The notes beneath the pieces were generated by a model that saw nothing but the letters and a program-made list of their open reading frames with translations, searched no databases and had not been told where the DNA came from. Shown piece by piece: positions 16,671 to 25,665 of a DNA stretch of 64,000 nt. The position numbers were made by a program, and so were the translations under genes. This DNA comes from Alphaproteobacteria bacterium. GTDB taxonomy: Bacteria; Pseudomonadota; Alphaproteobacteria; MPNO01; UBA830. Within the stretch, counting starts at the first letter, position 1, and each line of letters opens with the position of its first letter. The stretch is from positions 1 to 64,000 of the forward strand of contig JAJEBT010000113.1 in NCBI GenBank assembly GCA_022822405.1, in the 5' to 3' direction.

Positions 16671-17561
16671 CTATTCGTCGACGACCGGGTTCTCCAGCCT
16701 GCCGAGGCCCGCCAGTTCGATCGAAACCGTGTCGCCGGCACTGAGCCGGCCACCATAGGGCGCGCCGACCCCGGACGGCGTTCCGGTGGCAATCACGTCG
16801 CCGGGGCGCATGGTCATCCGCGCGCTGATATATTCAATCTGCTCGTTGACGTTGAAGAACAGGTACTCCGTGTTCGAGTCCTGCTTCAGCTCGTCGTTGA
16901 CCCACAGCCGGATATCGATGTCGTGGGGATTGGCGATCTGGGAAGCGGGCGTGATCCACGGCCCCATCGGAGCCGAGCCGTCGAAATTCTTCTGGGCGAA
17001 CCAGTAGACGTTGAAGCTCCGCCCCTGGGGCCGCATGTCCCGGGCCGAAAGGTCGTTGAGAATCGTGTAGCCGGCAACATAGTCGAGGGCGTCGGCCGCG
17101 CTGACGTTGCGCGCCGGCTTGCCGATCACCACGGCAAGCTCTGCCTCCCAGTCGATGAAGTCCGAAACCCGCGGCAGGCGGATCTCGGCGCCAGGCCCGA
17201 TGACGCAGTGCGGACCTGCCTTGAGAAAGAAGTACGGATGGGTGGCGTCCTTGTCGAGCGCCTTGCCGCCCGACATCTCCTTCTGGTGATCGACATAGTT
17301 GGCCGCCGCGCAGTAGATCGCCGGCGGGAAGAGCACCGGCGCAAGCAGCCGCACGTCGGCCAGCGGGCGCGAGGCGGAGGACGAGGCCCCGTCGGCCACC
17401 CGCTGCAGGGCCGCACTGGCGGACTCCCAGTCCCCGAGCATGTCCAGGGTCGAGCCGGCAACGCCAGCGTCGGCAAGGTCGATGACCGCGCCGTCGACCA
17501 GAATTCCGGGCCGCGGCTCGCCCGCCGTGCCGGCATAGTTCAACAATCTGTATTCCGCCAT
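16671..17561 (-). CDS. Fumarylacetoacetate hydrolase family protein
   Basis: A 296-residue FAH-family protein distinct from the copy at 4790. Landmarks are AIYCAAANYVDHQKEM, the metal-site segment FIDWEAELAVVIG, LNDLSARDMRPQG, NFDGSAPMGPWI and GDVIATGTPSGVG. The start at 17561 is supported by an aaggaaagga ribosome site. Likely hydrolyses or decarboxylates an oxo-acid from ring cleavage, for instance a fumarylpyruvate-type compound, given the gentisate-dioxygenase-like gene at 25666; that link is inference. Confidence 0.85.
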   Translation of the reverse strand: MAEYRLLNYAGTAGEPRPGILVDGAVIDLADAGVAGSTLDMLGDWESASAALQRVADGASSSASRPLADVRLLAPVLFPPAIYCAAANYVDHQKEMSGGKALDKDATHPYFFLKAGPHCVIGPGAEIRLPRVSDFIDWEAELAVVIGKPARNVSAADALDYVAGYTILNDLSARDMRPQGRSFNVYWFAQKNFDGSAPMGPWITPASQIANPHDIDIRLWVNDELKQDSNTEYLFFNVNEQIEYISARMTMRPGDVIATGTPSGVGAPYGGRLSAGDTVSIELAGLGRLENPVVDE

Positions 17562-17677
17562 CCGGCCGTCCTTTCCTTGTCGCAGGTCGCCGGAATCGAC
17601 GCCCGCCGCACCGCAACCTTGACATTCGCGGCATCGTGCGGCGGATAATAGGGATATTGCCACCGGGGAGGAACCCG

Positions 17678-18529
17678 ATGCCTGCCGCGCTGGACATTTC
17701 TCCGCTCAGCCCCGTCGTCGGCGCAGCCGTGCACGGCCTGGATCTGCGCCGGGCCATCGACGACCGGACCGCGGAACACCTCCGTGAGGCGTTCGCACGC
17801 CATGCCGTCCTGTGCGTTCACGGCCAGCAGATCACCGCATCCGAACATGCGCGTTTCGTGGCCGTGTTCGGTCCCGTCGATACCGGCTACCGCGTGCGCT
17901 CGGGCGCCCGCAGCGATGAGGTGCGCAAGCGCGGCGTGATGCTGGTCAGCAACATCCGCAAGGACGGCAAGCCGATCGGCTCGCTTCCCGACGGCGAGAT
18001 GCAGTTTCATTCGGACGGCGCCCACCGCGACGTACCCTACATGGCGACCTCGCTCCATGCCGTCCGCATTCCGTCGCGCGGCGGCGACACGCTGTTCGCC
18101 AATCTTGCAGCCGCCTACGAGGCGCTCGACGAGGAGACCAGGGACCGGATAGCAAGCCTCCGGGTGCGGAACATGTACGGCTATGACGATACCTTCCGCG
18201 ACGAGACCATGGACGAGAACGATCCCAACAGCTCCTCGGCAACCCACGATCTGGTCCGAACTCACCCCGAGTCGGGGCGAAAGGCGCTCTATCTCAACCG
18301 CCTGATGACGCGCCATGTAATCGGGATGGACCGCGACGAGAGCGACGCGCTTCTCGCGCGGCTGTTTGACCATGCCGAACGCCCGGAATTCGTCTATGCT
18401 CACAAGTGGGCGGTCGGCGATGTCCTGATCTGGGACAACCGGTGCCTCAACCACGCCCGCACGGATTTTCCGAGGGACGAGGATCGGCTGCTGCGCCGTT
18501 ACACGATCACCGATACCACGCTGCAGTAG
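17678..18529 (+). CDS. TauD/TfdA-type Fe(II)/2-oxoglutarate dioxygenase
   Basis: A 283-residue protein with the facial triad His111-x-Asp113 (FHSDGAH) and His259 (CLNHART), and 2-oxoglutarate-binding arginines near 273 (RLLRRY). It has the TauD/TfdA length and fold. Such enzymes hydroxylate a substrate, often releasing sulfite or an aromatic alcohol after ether or C-S cleavage. Start at 17678 follows gggagga. It is divergent from the FAH gene and 52 bases ahead of the UbiD-like gene, which it may join in one transcript. Confidence 0.87.
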   Translation: MPAALDISPLSPVVGAAVHGLDLRRAIDDRTAEHLREAFARHAVLCVHGQQITASEHARFVAVFGPVDTGYRVRSGARSDEVRKRGVMLVSNIRKDGKPIGSLPDGEMQFHSDGAHRDVPYMATSLHAVRIPSRGGDTLFANLAAAYEALDEETRDRIASLRVRNMYGYDDTFRDETMDENDPNSSSATHDLVRTHPESGRKALYLNRLMTRHVIGMDRDESDALLARLFDHAERPEFVYAHKWAVGDVLIWDNRCLNHARTDFPRDEDRLLRRYTITDTTLQ

Positions 18530-18581
18530 CGCGCCGTCCGGCGCGGACCGGCGTGCGAACCGCGAACAGGGGGAGAGAGTC

Positions 18582-20018
18582 TTGGCGAACAAGGACCTGC
18601 GCAACTTCGTCGACGAGATCGACGGCATCGGAGAACTCAAGCGCATTTCAGGTGCCGGCGCGGAGGAGGACATCGGCGGGCTCGTCGATATCCACATGCG
18701 CGATCTCGGCAACCCGGCCCTGCTGTTCGACGACGTGCCGGGCTTCCCCGGCGGCCACCGGGTGCTCGGAAACATTATCATGTCCCGGCCGCGCTGCGCG
18801 ATCGCCCTCGGCCTGCCGCCCGAGGCCTCCGAAGCCGACCTGATTGCCTGGTGGCGCCACTATCTCGGCGACGCACCCAATCACCCGCCGGTCGAGGTCA
18901 ATGGCGGTCCGCTGGTCGAGAACGTCACCGAAGGCGAGGCCGTCAATATCCGCACCATCCCCGCCCCCAAATGGCACGAACATGACGGCGGCGACTATAT
19001 TGGCACCGGCTGCATGGTGGTGATGCGCGATCCGGATTCGGGCTGGGTGAATTACGGCACCTACCGGATCCAGAGCCATGAGCCGCGCATAGCCACCGTG
19101 ATGATGTCTCCGGGCAAGCACGGCCGCCTGATCATGGAGAAATACCATGGGCGCGGCGAGCCCTGCCCGGTCGCGGTCGTCGCCGGGATGCACCCGCTGA
19201 TGTACATGATCGCGGGATTCGAGGTTCCCTACGGAAAGAACGAGTTCGACGTGGTCGGCGGGATGCTCGGCGAGCCCGTCGAGGTCATCAACATGCCGAA
19301 GACCGGACTCCCGGTGCCGGCCGGCGCCGAGATCGCGTTCGAGGGCTTCATTGCCCCCGGCGACGAGCGCATGGAAGGGCCGCTCGGCGAATGGACCGGC
19401 TACTATGCCGGGGGCCAGCGCCCCGAGCCGGTCATCCGCATCGAGACCCTGATGCACCGCGATGATCCCATCGTCACCGGCGCCATTCCCGGCATGCCGC
19501 CGAACGACAACACCTACTACATGGGCGCCTACCGCGCCGCTGCGGTCTGGAACCAGCTCGAGGCCGCCGGCATCCCCGAGGTGAAGGGCGTGTACGCGCA
19601 CGAGGCCGGCGGCAGCCGCATGTGGCTCACGGTGTCGATCCGCCAGATGTATGGCGGCCACTCCAAGCAGGCCGGCCTCGTCGCCTCGCAGTGCCACGGT
19701 GGCGCCTACGCCAACCGCTGGACCGTGGTCGTCGACGACGACATCGACCCCGCGAACATGAACGAGGTGGTGTGGGCGATGTGCACGCGCTACGACCCGC
19801 GCGACGACACCGACATCGTCAACGGCTGCTGGAGCACCCATCTCGATCCGATGTGCTATGACGACGACACCGACCGCCGCAATTCGCGGGTCGTGATCGA
19901 CGCCTGCAGGCCGTTCGCCCGCAGGGACACGTTCCCCGCGGTCGCGCGTTCGTCGGCCGAACTCGACGCGAGAATCCGCGAAAAATTCGGCGAGCACCTG
20001 CCCGCGAAGTACCGCTGA
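18582..20018 (+). CDS. UbiD-family decarboxylase
   Basis: A 478-residue UbiD-family protein. It contains HEHDGGDYIGTGCM, an NYGTYRIQ segment with the conserved prenyl-FMN-binding arginine region, and GPLGEWTGYY carrying conserved acidic residues. UbiD enzymes use prenylated FMN to reversibly decarboxylate aromatic or unsaturated acids; the UbiX maturase is not in this window. TTG start with a gggagagag ribosome site. The catabolic context suggests an aromatic acid rather than ubiquinone biosynthesis. Confidence 0.9.
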   Translation: MANKDLRNFVDEIDGIGELKRISGAGAEEDIGGLVDIHMRDLGNPALLFDDVPGFPGGHRVLGNIIMSRPRCAIALGLPPEASEADLIAWWRHYLGDAPNHPPVEVNGGPLVENVTEGEAVNIRTIPAPKWHEHDGGDYIGTGCMVVMRDPDSGWVNYGTYRIQSHEPRIATVMMSPGKHGRLIMEKYHGRGEPCPVAVVAGMHPLMYMIAGFEVPYGKNEFDVVGGMLGEPVEVINMPKTGLPVPAGAEIAFEGFIAPGDERMEGPLGEWTGYYAGGQRPEPVIRIETLMHRDDPIVTGAIPGMPPNDNTYYMGAYRAAAVWNQLEAAGIPEVKGVYAHEAGGSRMWLTVSIRQMYGGHSKQAGLVASQCHGGAYANRWTVVVDDDIDPANMNEVVWAMCTRYDPRDDTDIVNGCWSTHLDPMCYDDDTDRRNSRVVIDACRPFARRDTFPAVARSSAELDARIREKFGEHLPAKYR

Positions 20019-20037
20019 GACCCGGTCACGGACGCGG

Positions 20038-20988
20038 ATGGTTCCGGTGGCAGCAGCCGTCCGGCGGGTCGTTTTCAGCCCCTATGCGCTGCTGAGCTTC
20101 GCCATCCTCTGCTGGAGCGGCAATTTCGTGGTCGGGCGCTGGGCCAATCTCGACGCCCCGCCGGTTGCGCTTTCCTTCTGGCGCCATGCCGCCGCGGCCG
20201 CGATCGTGCTGCCCTTCGTCGTCCCGCAACTGAAGCGGGACTGGCCGGCCGTGCGCCGCCGCCCGGGCACGTTCGCGGTCCTGTGCGCGCTGTTCGTTGC
20301 CGGCAACACGCTGGTCTATTTCTCGATCCTGCACACCACGGTAATCAACGCCGCGCTCATCAACGCGGGCGTTCCGGTGGCGGCGGCGCTGTTTTCGTGG
20401 ATGATCCTGCGCGACCTCATCAATCGCTGGCAGGCGCTGGGTATTCTCGCCTGCTTCGCCGGCATCGCGCTGGTGGTGGCGCGCGCGGATGCCGCGTCGC
20501 TGCTTGCGCTGGAGCCGCGATGGGGCGACCTCTTCATGCTCGGGGCCGTGGTGTGCTGGGCGCTCTACATGGTGCTGTTGAAGCGCGCCGCCGCCCCGGT
20601 TTCGCCCTGGACGCTTCTCGTGGTCCTTTCGGCCGGCGGCGCGCTGTGGCTCGCGCCCGCCTACGCGGTCGAGATCCGCCTTGGCGACAGCATCGCCTGG
20701 ACCGGCCTCGCCTTCGGCAGCCTCGCCTATGTCGCCCTGTTCAGCACCGTCGCGGCCTGGGCGTGCTGGAACAGCGGCACGCTCGGGATCGGACCCAACC
20801 GGGCTTCGGCCTTCATGTGCCTGCACCCGGTCTTCGGCCCGATGTTCGGCATGGCGTTCTTCGGCGAGCAGCTTTTCGCCTATCACGCCGCCGGCACGAT
20901 CCTGGTCCTTGCCGGCGTATTCATGGTCTCGCGCCCCTACCGCAAAGCCGACCCGCCTCCGGCCCAGGACCCGGGCTGCGCCAGCTGA
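20038..20988 (+). CDS. EamA/DMT-superfamily transporter
   Basis: A 316-residue integral membrane protein with about ten hydrophobic segments in two EamA repeats (starting LLSFAILCWSGNFVVGRW and LFMLGAVVCWALYMVLLK). Members export metabolites or amino acids. It starts 20 bases after the UbiD-like stop and may be co-transcribed. It converges on the binding-protein gene with only seven bases between stops. Substrate unknown. Confidence 0.85.
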   Translation: MVPVAAAVRRVVFSPYALLSFAILCWSGNFVVGRWANLDAPPVALSFWRHAAAAAIVLPFVVPQLKRDWPAVRRRPGTFAVLCALFVAGNTLVYFSILHTTVINAALINAGVPVAAALFSWMILRDLINRWQALGILACFAGIALVVARADAASLLALEPRWGDLFMLGAVVCWALYMVLLKRAAAPVSPWTLLVVLSAGGALWLAPAYAVEIRLGDSIAWTGLAFGSLAYVALFSTVAAWACWNSGTLGIGPNRASAFMCLHPVFGPMFGMAFFGEQLFAYHAAGTILVLAGVFMVSRPYRKADPPPAQDPGCAS

Positions 20989-20995
20989 ACCGGCG

Positions 20996-21916
20996 TCACG
21001 CGGCCCACTGGTCGCGGAATCCGGTCGCCACGACCTCGCCGTAGGATGGCGAGCCCTGAAGAAACCCCATGTCGCGCGCAAATGCGTTCATGCCGTCGAC
21101 GAAGTCCTCCGAGATCGACGGATCGTAGTACGGGAAATCGCGCTCGACGACCTGCGCGATCAGCTCCGCCTCGGTCTCGGGGAAGGTCTTCCGGCCAACC
21201 ACTGTCGCGAGTCCGACATCCTCCTTCAGCGCCGCCTGCACCCTGACGATCGCGCGGACCGCAGCCGCGACCTCGTCGGGATCGCTCTCGATCCGCGCCT
21301 CGGTGGTAACAAGCGAGGGCTGGGTGTAGTTGAAGGCCGGCTTCGGTCCGAGGCCGTGCCGGGGAGCGAACACGACGGTCCCGACGCCGCGGGTCACCGC
21401 AACCTCGGTGCCCATGCCGTTGGCCCAGAAGGCATCGATCTGTCCGGCCTCGAGCGCCTTCGCCGCGGTCACGCCGAACGAGATTCCGCCGCCGGACGCT
21501 CCCGGGACCGGCCCGATCTCGACATCCTTCTCGTCGTCGACACCGAGTTCCCTCAGCATGCGCGCAAGCCCCACGTCGACCCAGGGCGCCGCGCCGATGC
21601 GGAGCCCCTTGAGGGCGGAAGCGTCACCCGGCGTCACGTCAAGGTCGGCCCGCACCACGAGGAACCAGTACATGCCCTGCGAAAGCGCGCACAGAAGCTT
21701 GCCTCCCCGCCATTCGGGAAAGGCGGAAAGCGTCGAATGTGCCGATCCCGCGACATAGTCGGCCTGGCCATCCCTGAGCGCCTCGTAGCAGGCAGCGACG
21801 GGGTAGATGAGTTCGTAGCTGGCCTCTACCCCTTCCTTTTCGAAGAAGCCGAGTTCAACGGCAGCCTGGGCGGGAAAGTACGAGTTCGAGATGAGATCGG
21901 GGATGGCTATTTTCAT
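20996..21916 (-). CDS. NMT1/THI5-like substrate-binding protein without signal peptide
   Basis: A 306-residue type II periplasmic-binding fold protein of the NitT/TauT/THI5 kind: MKIAIPDLISNSYFPAQAA, GFFEKEGVEASYE and LKGLRIGAAPWVDVGLARML. The reading starts directly in the first beta strand, so no secretion signal is visible, and no ABC permease or ATPase is adjacent. It may be a cytosolic sensor or enzyme of the THI5 fold, or the annotated start may have lost its leader. Ligand unknown. Confidence 0.75.
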   Translation of the reverse strand: MKIAIPDLISNSYFPAQAAVELGFFEKEGVEASYELIYPVAACYEALRDGQADYVAGSAHSTLSAFPEWRGGKLLCALSQGMYWFLVVRADLDVTPGDASALKGLRIGAAPWVDVGLARMLRELGVDDEKDVEIGPVPGASGGGISFGVTAAKALEAGQIDAFWANGMGTEVAVTRGVGTVVFAPRHGLGPKPAFNYTQPSLVTTEARIESDPDEVAAAVRAIVRVQAALKEDVGLATVVGRKTFPETEAELIAQVVERDFPYYDPSISEDFVDGMNAFARDMGFLQGSPSYGEVVATGFRDQWAA

Positions 21917-22058
21917 CTTGCGGTTCCTGTCACTGGTCGAAGGAGCATTTGGCCGGAGTCTACCGGCTTCGGAATCGATTGGCGACCGAATCGGATACCG
22001 GCGCTGCGCCGACCGCAGGCCGCCTCGTATTGCCGACTGCCGTCCCCGCGATGACCGG

Positions 22059-22682
22059 CTATGCGACGCTGAAATCGAGCGCCTTCCGGACGCCCTCGCG
22101 GGCGCTCATCTCGTCGAACCAGCGATCAATATCGGGACAGCCTTCCGCATATTGCGGCACCACCGCCCGGCATCGGAGCATGATCGGATAGAGCGCAAAA
22201 TCCGCAATGGTGACCTCGTCTCCCGCGCAGTAGTGCCGCTCCGCGAACTGCCGGTTCCAGACCCTGAGATACTGGTTGAGGCGCCGCCCGAACATGTCCA
22301 TCGTCGGCACGTGCGGCTCTGCCTCGCGCCCGATCGTGAGCACCGCCATCAACGTGCCGTTGAGATCGGTGCCAATCCCCCAGAAATCGCGCCAGAACAG
22401 GGGATCCATCTCGAGTTCCTTGGGCAGGAACCTGCCGGACAGGTAGGAGAGGCCGATCAGCATGTTCATGGATTGCGTCATCACCAGTTCCCCGTCGTCC
22501 GGGCCTTCGGAGCTGATGAGGACGGGCACAAGCCCGAGCGGGTTGAGGGCGAGGAACTCGGGTTTTCTGTGCTCTCCGGCCTGCAGGTCAACGACATGCA
22601 GGGCGTATTCGAGTCCGCACTCCTCAAGCATGATTCTGGGCCGCAGGCCGTTCGATGTCGGAGCGGTGTGGAGCTGAAGCAT
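22059..22682 (-). CDS. Glutathione S-transferase family protein
   Basis: A 207-residue GST: thioredoxin-like domain (MLQLHTAPTSNGLRPRIMLEE, with NPLGLVPVL before the cis-proline) and an all-helical C-terminal domain with the N-capping motif TIADFALYP. Start at 22682 is supported by a gggagaaag ribosome site. It is separated by 78 bases from marR on the same strand. It could isomerise a maleyl compound or detoxify; both are seen in GSTs of aromatic clusters. Confidence 0.85.
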   Translation of the reverse strand: MLQLHTAPTSNGLRPRIMLEECGLEYALHVVDLQAGEHRKPEFLALNPLGLVPVLISSEGPDDGELVMTQSMNMLIGLSYLSGRFLPKELEMDPLFWRDFWGIGTDLNGTLMAVLTIGREAEPHVPTMDMFGRRLNQYLRVWNRQFAERHYCAGDEVTIADFALYPIMLRCRAVVPQYAEGCPDIDRWFDEMSAREGVRKALDFSVA

Positions 22683-22760
22683 GTTCTTTCTCCCGGATGT
22701 CGGTTCAATGATGGGGTCGGCCTCGGGGGTCCGGGCGGCGGCAGACATCTGCCGGACCGG

Positions 22761-23240
22761 TCAGGTGCCCGCGGTTCCTGACGGCGGCCGGCCGTCGCCG
22801 GCGAGTTGCGCGAGCACGGCCATCGCCCGCCTGCGGTCGTCCGGATCGAAGTCTTCGAGAATTCGCGCTTGGGCGCGCTCCATGGCCTCGAAAGCCGAGA
22901 AGAGAATGGCTTCGCCCTCGGGCGTGATCTCCACGGCGTTGGCCCTCTGGTCCTTCTTGGTCCGCGCCCTCGCGATCTGCCCGCGATCGACGAGGCGCCT
23001 GAGAATCTCGGCGAGCGTGCTGCGGTCGATACCGGTTGCGTGAACGAGGTCGGTCTGGCTCACACCCCGGTTCTGGAACACGCTCAGCAGGATCGCGAAC
23101 TGGCGCGGCGTCGGCCCGTCCTCGCCAACCTCCTCGACGAACAGGTCGATCGCGCGCTGCTGGCATCGGCGAAGCAGATGCCCCGGCGCATTGCTCAGGG
23201 AATAGCGGCGGACCCGCTCTGTCAGCTCGTCGGACTTCAT
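22761..23240 (-). CDS. MarR-family transcriptional regulator
   Basis: A 159-residue winged-helix regulator: TPRQFAILLSVFQNRGVSQ, recognition region TDLVHATGIDRSTLAEILRRL and wing ARARTKKDQRANAVEIT. Family members usually repress divergent genes and release DNA on binding a phenolic ligand. It is divergent from a flavin monooxygenase over 124 bases containing a palindrome, so that gene and marR itself are likely targets. Confidence 0.9.
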   Translation of the reverse strand: MKSDELTERVRRYSLSNAPGHLLRRCQQRAIDLFVEEVGEDGPTPRQFAILLSVFQNRGVSQTDLVHATGIDRSTLAEILRRLVDRGQIARARTKKDQRANAVEITPEGEAILFSAFEAMERAQARILEDFDPDDRRRAMAVLAQLAGDGRPPSGTAGT

Positions 23241-23257
23241 GGCTACGGCCTGCCAGC

Positions 23258-23296
23258 TTGCGAAAGGGACGTAAAAAAATATTCTGTACACGGAAT
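23258..23296 (+). promoter_or_regulatory. Promoter with MarR operator candidate
   Basis: A possible promoter reads ttgcga at 23258-23263, a 16-base spacer and tattct at 23280-23285. The imperfect palindrome attctgtacacggaat occupies 23281-23296, with six of eight base pairs complementary, and overlaps the -10 box. Placement between divergent marR and a monooxygenase gene fits repression by MarR. Confidence 0.5.
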
Positions 23297-23364
23297 AATT
23301 TGTGCCGTAAAGTGCCTCCGTGGCGATGCCGCGACCGGCAGGCCGGACAAGGATGGGGGAAATC

Positions 23365-24429
23365 ATGGAATTCGGGATGCAGTTCTTCCCCGATGTGGGA
23401 CCGGACCAGAAGTCTGGACAGCAGTATTTCGACGAATGCCTGCGGCTGGCGGAATACGCCGACACCTACGGCTACACGCACATGCGCACGGTGGAGCACT
23501 ACTTCCATCCCTATGGCGGATACAGCCCCAACCCGATCGTGTTCCTGAGCGCGCTCTCGCAGCGGACCGCGAAGTCACGCATCGTTACCGGCGCCATCCT
23601 CCCGGTGTTCAACAACCCGCTCAAGCTGGCCGGCGAGGTCGGCATGCTGGACGCGATCTCCGGCGGCCGTGCCGAGATCGGTTTCGCGCGCGCGTTCCTG
23701 CCGCATGAATATGAACGCTTCGGCGTGGATCTCGACGAGAGCGTGGCGCGATTCGACGAAGGCATGGAGCAGGTAGGATTGCTGCTTACCGGCGAGAACG
23801 TCTCGCACGAGGGGCGATTCCACAGTTTCAAAAACGTGACCTCGCTGCCGCGCCCGACGACCACACCGCGCCCGCCATTCTGGACGGCAGCGTTCACGAC
23901 GCCCGAATCGTTCGAAAAGGCCGGACGGGTGGGCAACCGCATCATGGCTATTCCCATCGGCGGCGCGCAGATGGCCGAACTGATCGGAATCTACCGCGAA
24001 GCGTGGAAGTCCGCCGGACACCCCGGACAGGGCCGCGTCATGCTGGCATTCCACATGTACTGCGCGGAGACGGAGGAGGAGGCCGTGCGGGTCGCGCGCG
24101 ATCCGCTCAACCGCTACCTGAAATCGCTCGTCGACGCGGCCAGCGCCTGGGTCGACGGCACGCAGTCGGACGCCTACAAGGGCTATGACAGGATGATCAG
24201 CGCTCTCAGCCGCGAGACCTTCGAGAGCCAGGTGGAGAAGAACGCGGCGTGGGTCGGAACGCCCGAGCAGCTGATCGAGTCCATCCGCGAATACGACGAC
24301 AGCGTGGGCGGGTTCGACGATGCCTCGCTGCAGGTGAACTTCAACGACATGGCCTTCGAGGATGCCGAACGCTCCGTCAAGCTCTTCGGCGAAAAGGTCA
24401 TGCCGGCATTCGCTGAAGCGGCAGGCTAG
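23365..24429 (+). CDS. LLM-class flavin-dependent monooxygenase
   Basis: A 354-residue bacterial-luciferase-like protein: MEFGMQFFPDVGP, MRTVEHYFHPYGGYSPNP, RIVTGAILPVFNNPLKLAGE, ISGGRAEIGFARAF and WVGTPEQLIE. These enzymes oxidise substrates with reduced flavin supplied by a partner reductase, none of which is nearby. Start at 23365 follows ggggga. Divergent from marR, so probably induced by an aromatic or xenobiotic ligand. Confidence 0.88.
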   Translation: MEFGMQFFPDVGPDQKSGQQYFDECLRLAEYADTYGYTHMRTVEHYFHPYGGYSPNPIVFLSALSQRTAKSRIVTGAILPVFNNPLKLAGEVGMLDAISGGRAEIGFARAFLPHEYERFGVDLDESVARFDEGMEQVGLLLTGENVSHEGRFHSFKNVTSLPRPTTTPRPPFWTAAFTTPESFEKAGRVGNRIMAIPIGGAQMAELIGIYREAWKSAGHPGQGRVMLAFHMYCAETEEEAVRVARDPLNRYLKSLVDAASAWVDGTQSDAYKGYDRMISALSRETFESQVEKNAAWVGTPEQLIESIREYDDSVGGFDDASLQVNFNDMAFEDAERSVKLFGEKVMPAFAEAAG

Positions 24430-24504
24430 GCCTGTCGGCGGCGGGCGCGTTGTCGCCGGTCAGTACATGGTCCGCCCGCCCGCCACCAACGGCGCCGTGC
24501 TGAC

Positions 24505-25476
24505 GTGACGGTCCTTGTTACCGGAGTCGCCGGCTTCATCGGCTGCGATACGGCGCTTCGTCTGCTTGACCGCGGCGAACGCGTGGTCGGCATCGACAAT
24601 GTCAGCGGATATTACAGCACCCGCCTGAAACAGGCCCGGCTCGACCGCCTCGAGGGTCGTGACGGGTTCACCTTTCACAGGATTGATCTCGCCGACCGCG
24701 GTGCGCTCGCGGCCGCGCTCGACGACACTGCGGATGTCCGGCGCGTGGTCCATCTCGCGGCGCAGCCCGGCGTGCGCCACTCCATCGACCACCCCTTCGA
24801 CTACGTCGACGCCAATCTGGCCGGCCATGTCGAGATTCTCGAATACTGCCGCCGCCGGGAAGGGCTCGAACATCTCGTCTATGCCTCGTCGAGCTCGGTC
24901 TATGGAGACACCTCCCGGCGGCCCTTCTCGGTCGCGGACAGGACAGGACGGCCCCTGTCCCTCTACGGAGCGACCAAGCTCGCCTGCGAACAGATGAGCC
25001 ACTGCTACAGCCACCTCTACGGCCTGCACCAGACCGGGCTCCGCTTCTTCACCGTCTATGGCCCGTGGGGCCGGCCCGACATGGCGGTCTACACGTTCAC
25101 CGATGCGATCGCGGCCGGACGGCCGATCAGGGTCTTCAACCGCGGCGATATGCGGCGCGATTTCACCTTCATCGACGACATCGTCACGGGTGTGCTGGCG
25201 GCGCTGGACAATCCGCCCCCGGCCGAGGCGCCGCACCGGCTGTACAATATCGGCAACAGCCAGCCGGAGCCGCTCGACCGCCTGATCGGACTCATCGAGA
25301 CGGCGCTCGGGAAAAGGGCCGAGATGATCATGGAGCCGATGCAGCCCGGCGAGGTCGGCGAGACCCATGCAGACATCGGGGAGACCAGGCGGGACCTCGG
25401 TTTCGAGCCCGTCACGACGCTCGAATCCGGCATCCCCAGATTCGTGGAATGGTACCGCTCCTACCACGGAGCCTGA
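24505..25476 (+). CDS. NAD-dependent sugar-nucleotide epimerase (UDP-glucuronate 4-epimerase-like)
   Basis: A 323-residue extended short-chain dehydrogenase. It has TGVAGFIGCDTALRLL (NAD-binding G-x-x-G-x-x-G), YASSSSVYGD, the YxxxK motif in SLYGATKLACE, and RFFTVYGPWGRPDMA, a pattern shared with UDP-glucuronate 4-epimerases. The start codon is GTG at 24505. It would supply a sugar nucleotide for surface polysaccharide. No other polysaccharide genes are adjacent. Confidence 0.82.
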   Translation: MTVLVTGVAGFIGCDTALRLLDRGERVVGIDNVSGYYSTRLKQARLDRLEGRDGFTFHRIDLADRGALAAALDDTADVRRVVHLAAQPGVRHSIDHPFDYVDANLAGHVEILEYCRRREGLEHLVYASSSSVYGDTSRRPFSVADRTGRPLSLYGATKLACEQMSHCYSHLYGLHQTGLRFFTVYGPWGRPDMAVYTFTDAIAAGRPIRVFNRGDMRRDFTFIDDIVTGVLAALDNPPPAEAPHRLYNIGNSQPEPLDRLIGLIETALGKRAEMIMEPMQPGEVGETHADIGETRRDLGFEPVTTLESGIPRFVEWYRSYHGA

Positions 25477-25665
25477 CACCGGTCCCGGGCGGATGGCCGT
25501 CTGCCGGATCGCTCCCGGAGCGGGAGAATCCGGTCTCCGGCCCGCGGCAAAGATGACAGTGAAAGCGCCAGGTGTTACCCTGCGCGCCCGGCGAGTCGCG
25601 GTGCCCGCACGTGCCGGACACCAGCGGACCCCGGCAGATTTCCAGCCCCGCAAGGAGGACGGACC

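Noticed and set aside
18582..20018. Ubiquinone biosynthesis decarboxylase UbiD
   Set aside because: Catabolic neighbours and lack of ubi genes make a catabolic UbiD homologue more likely.
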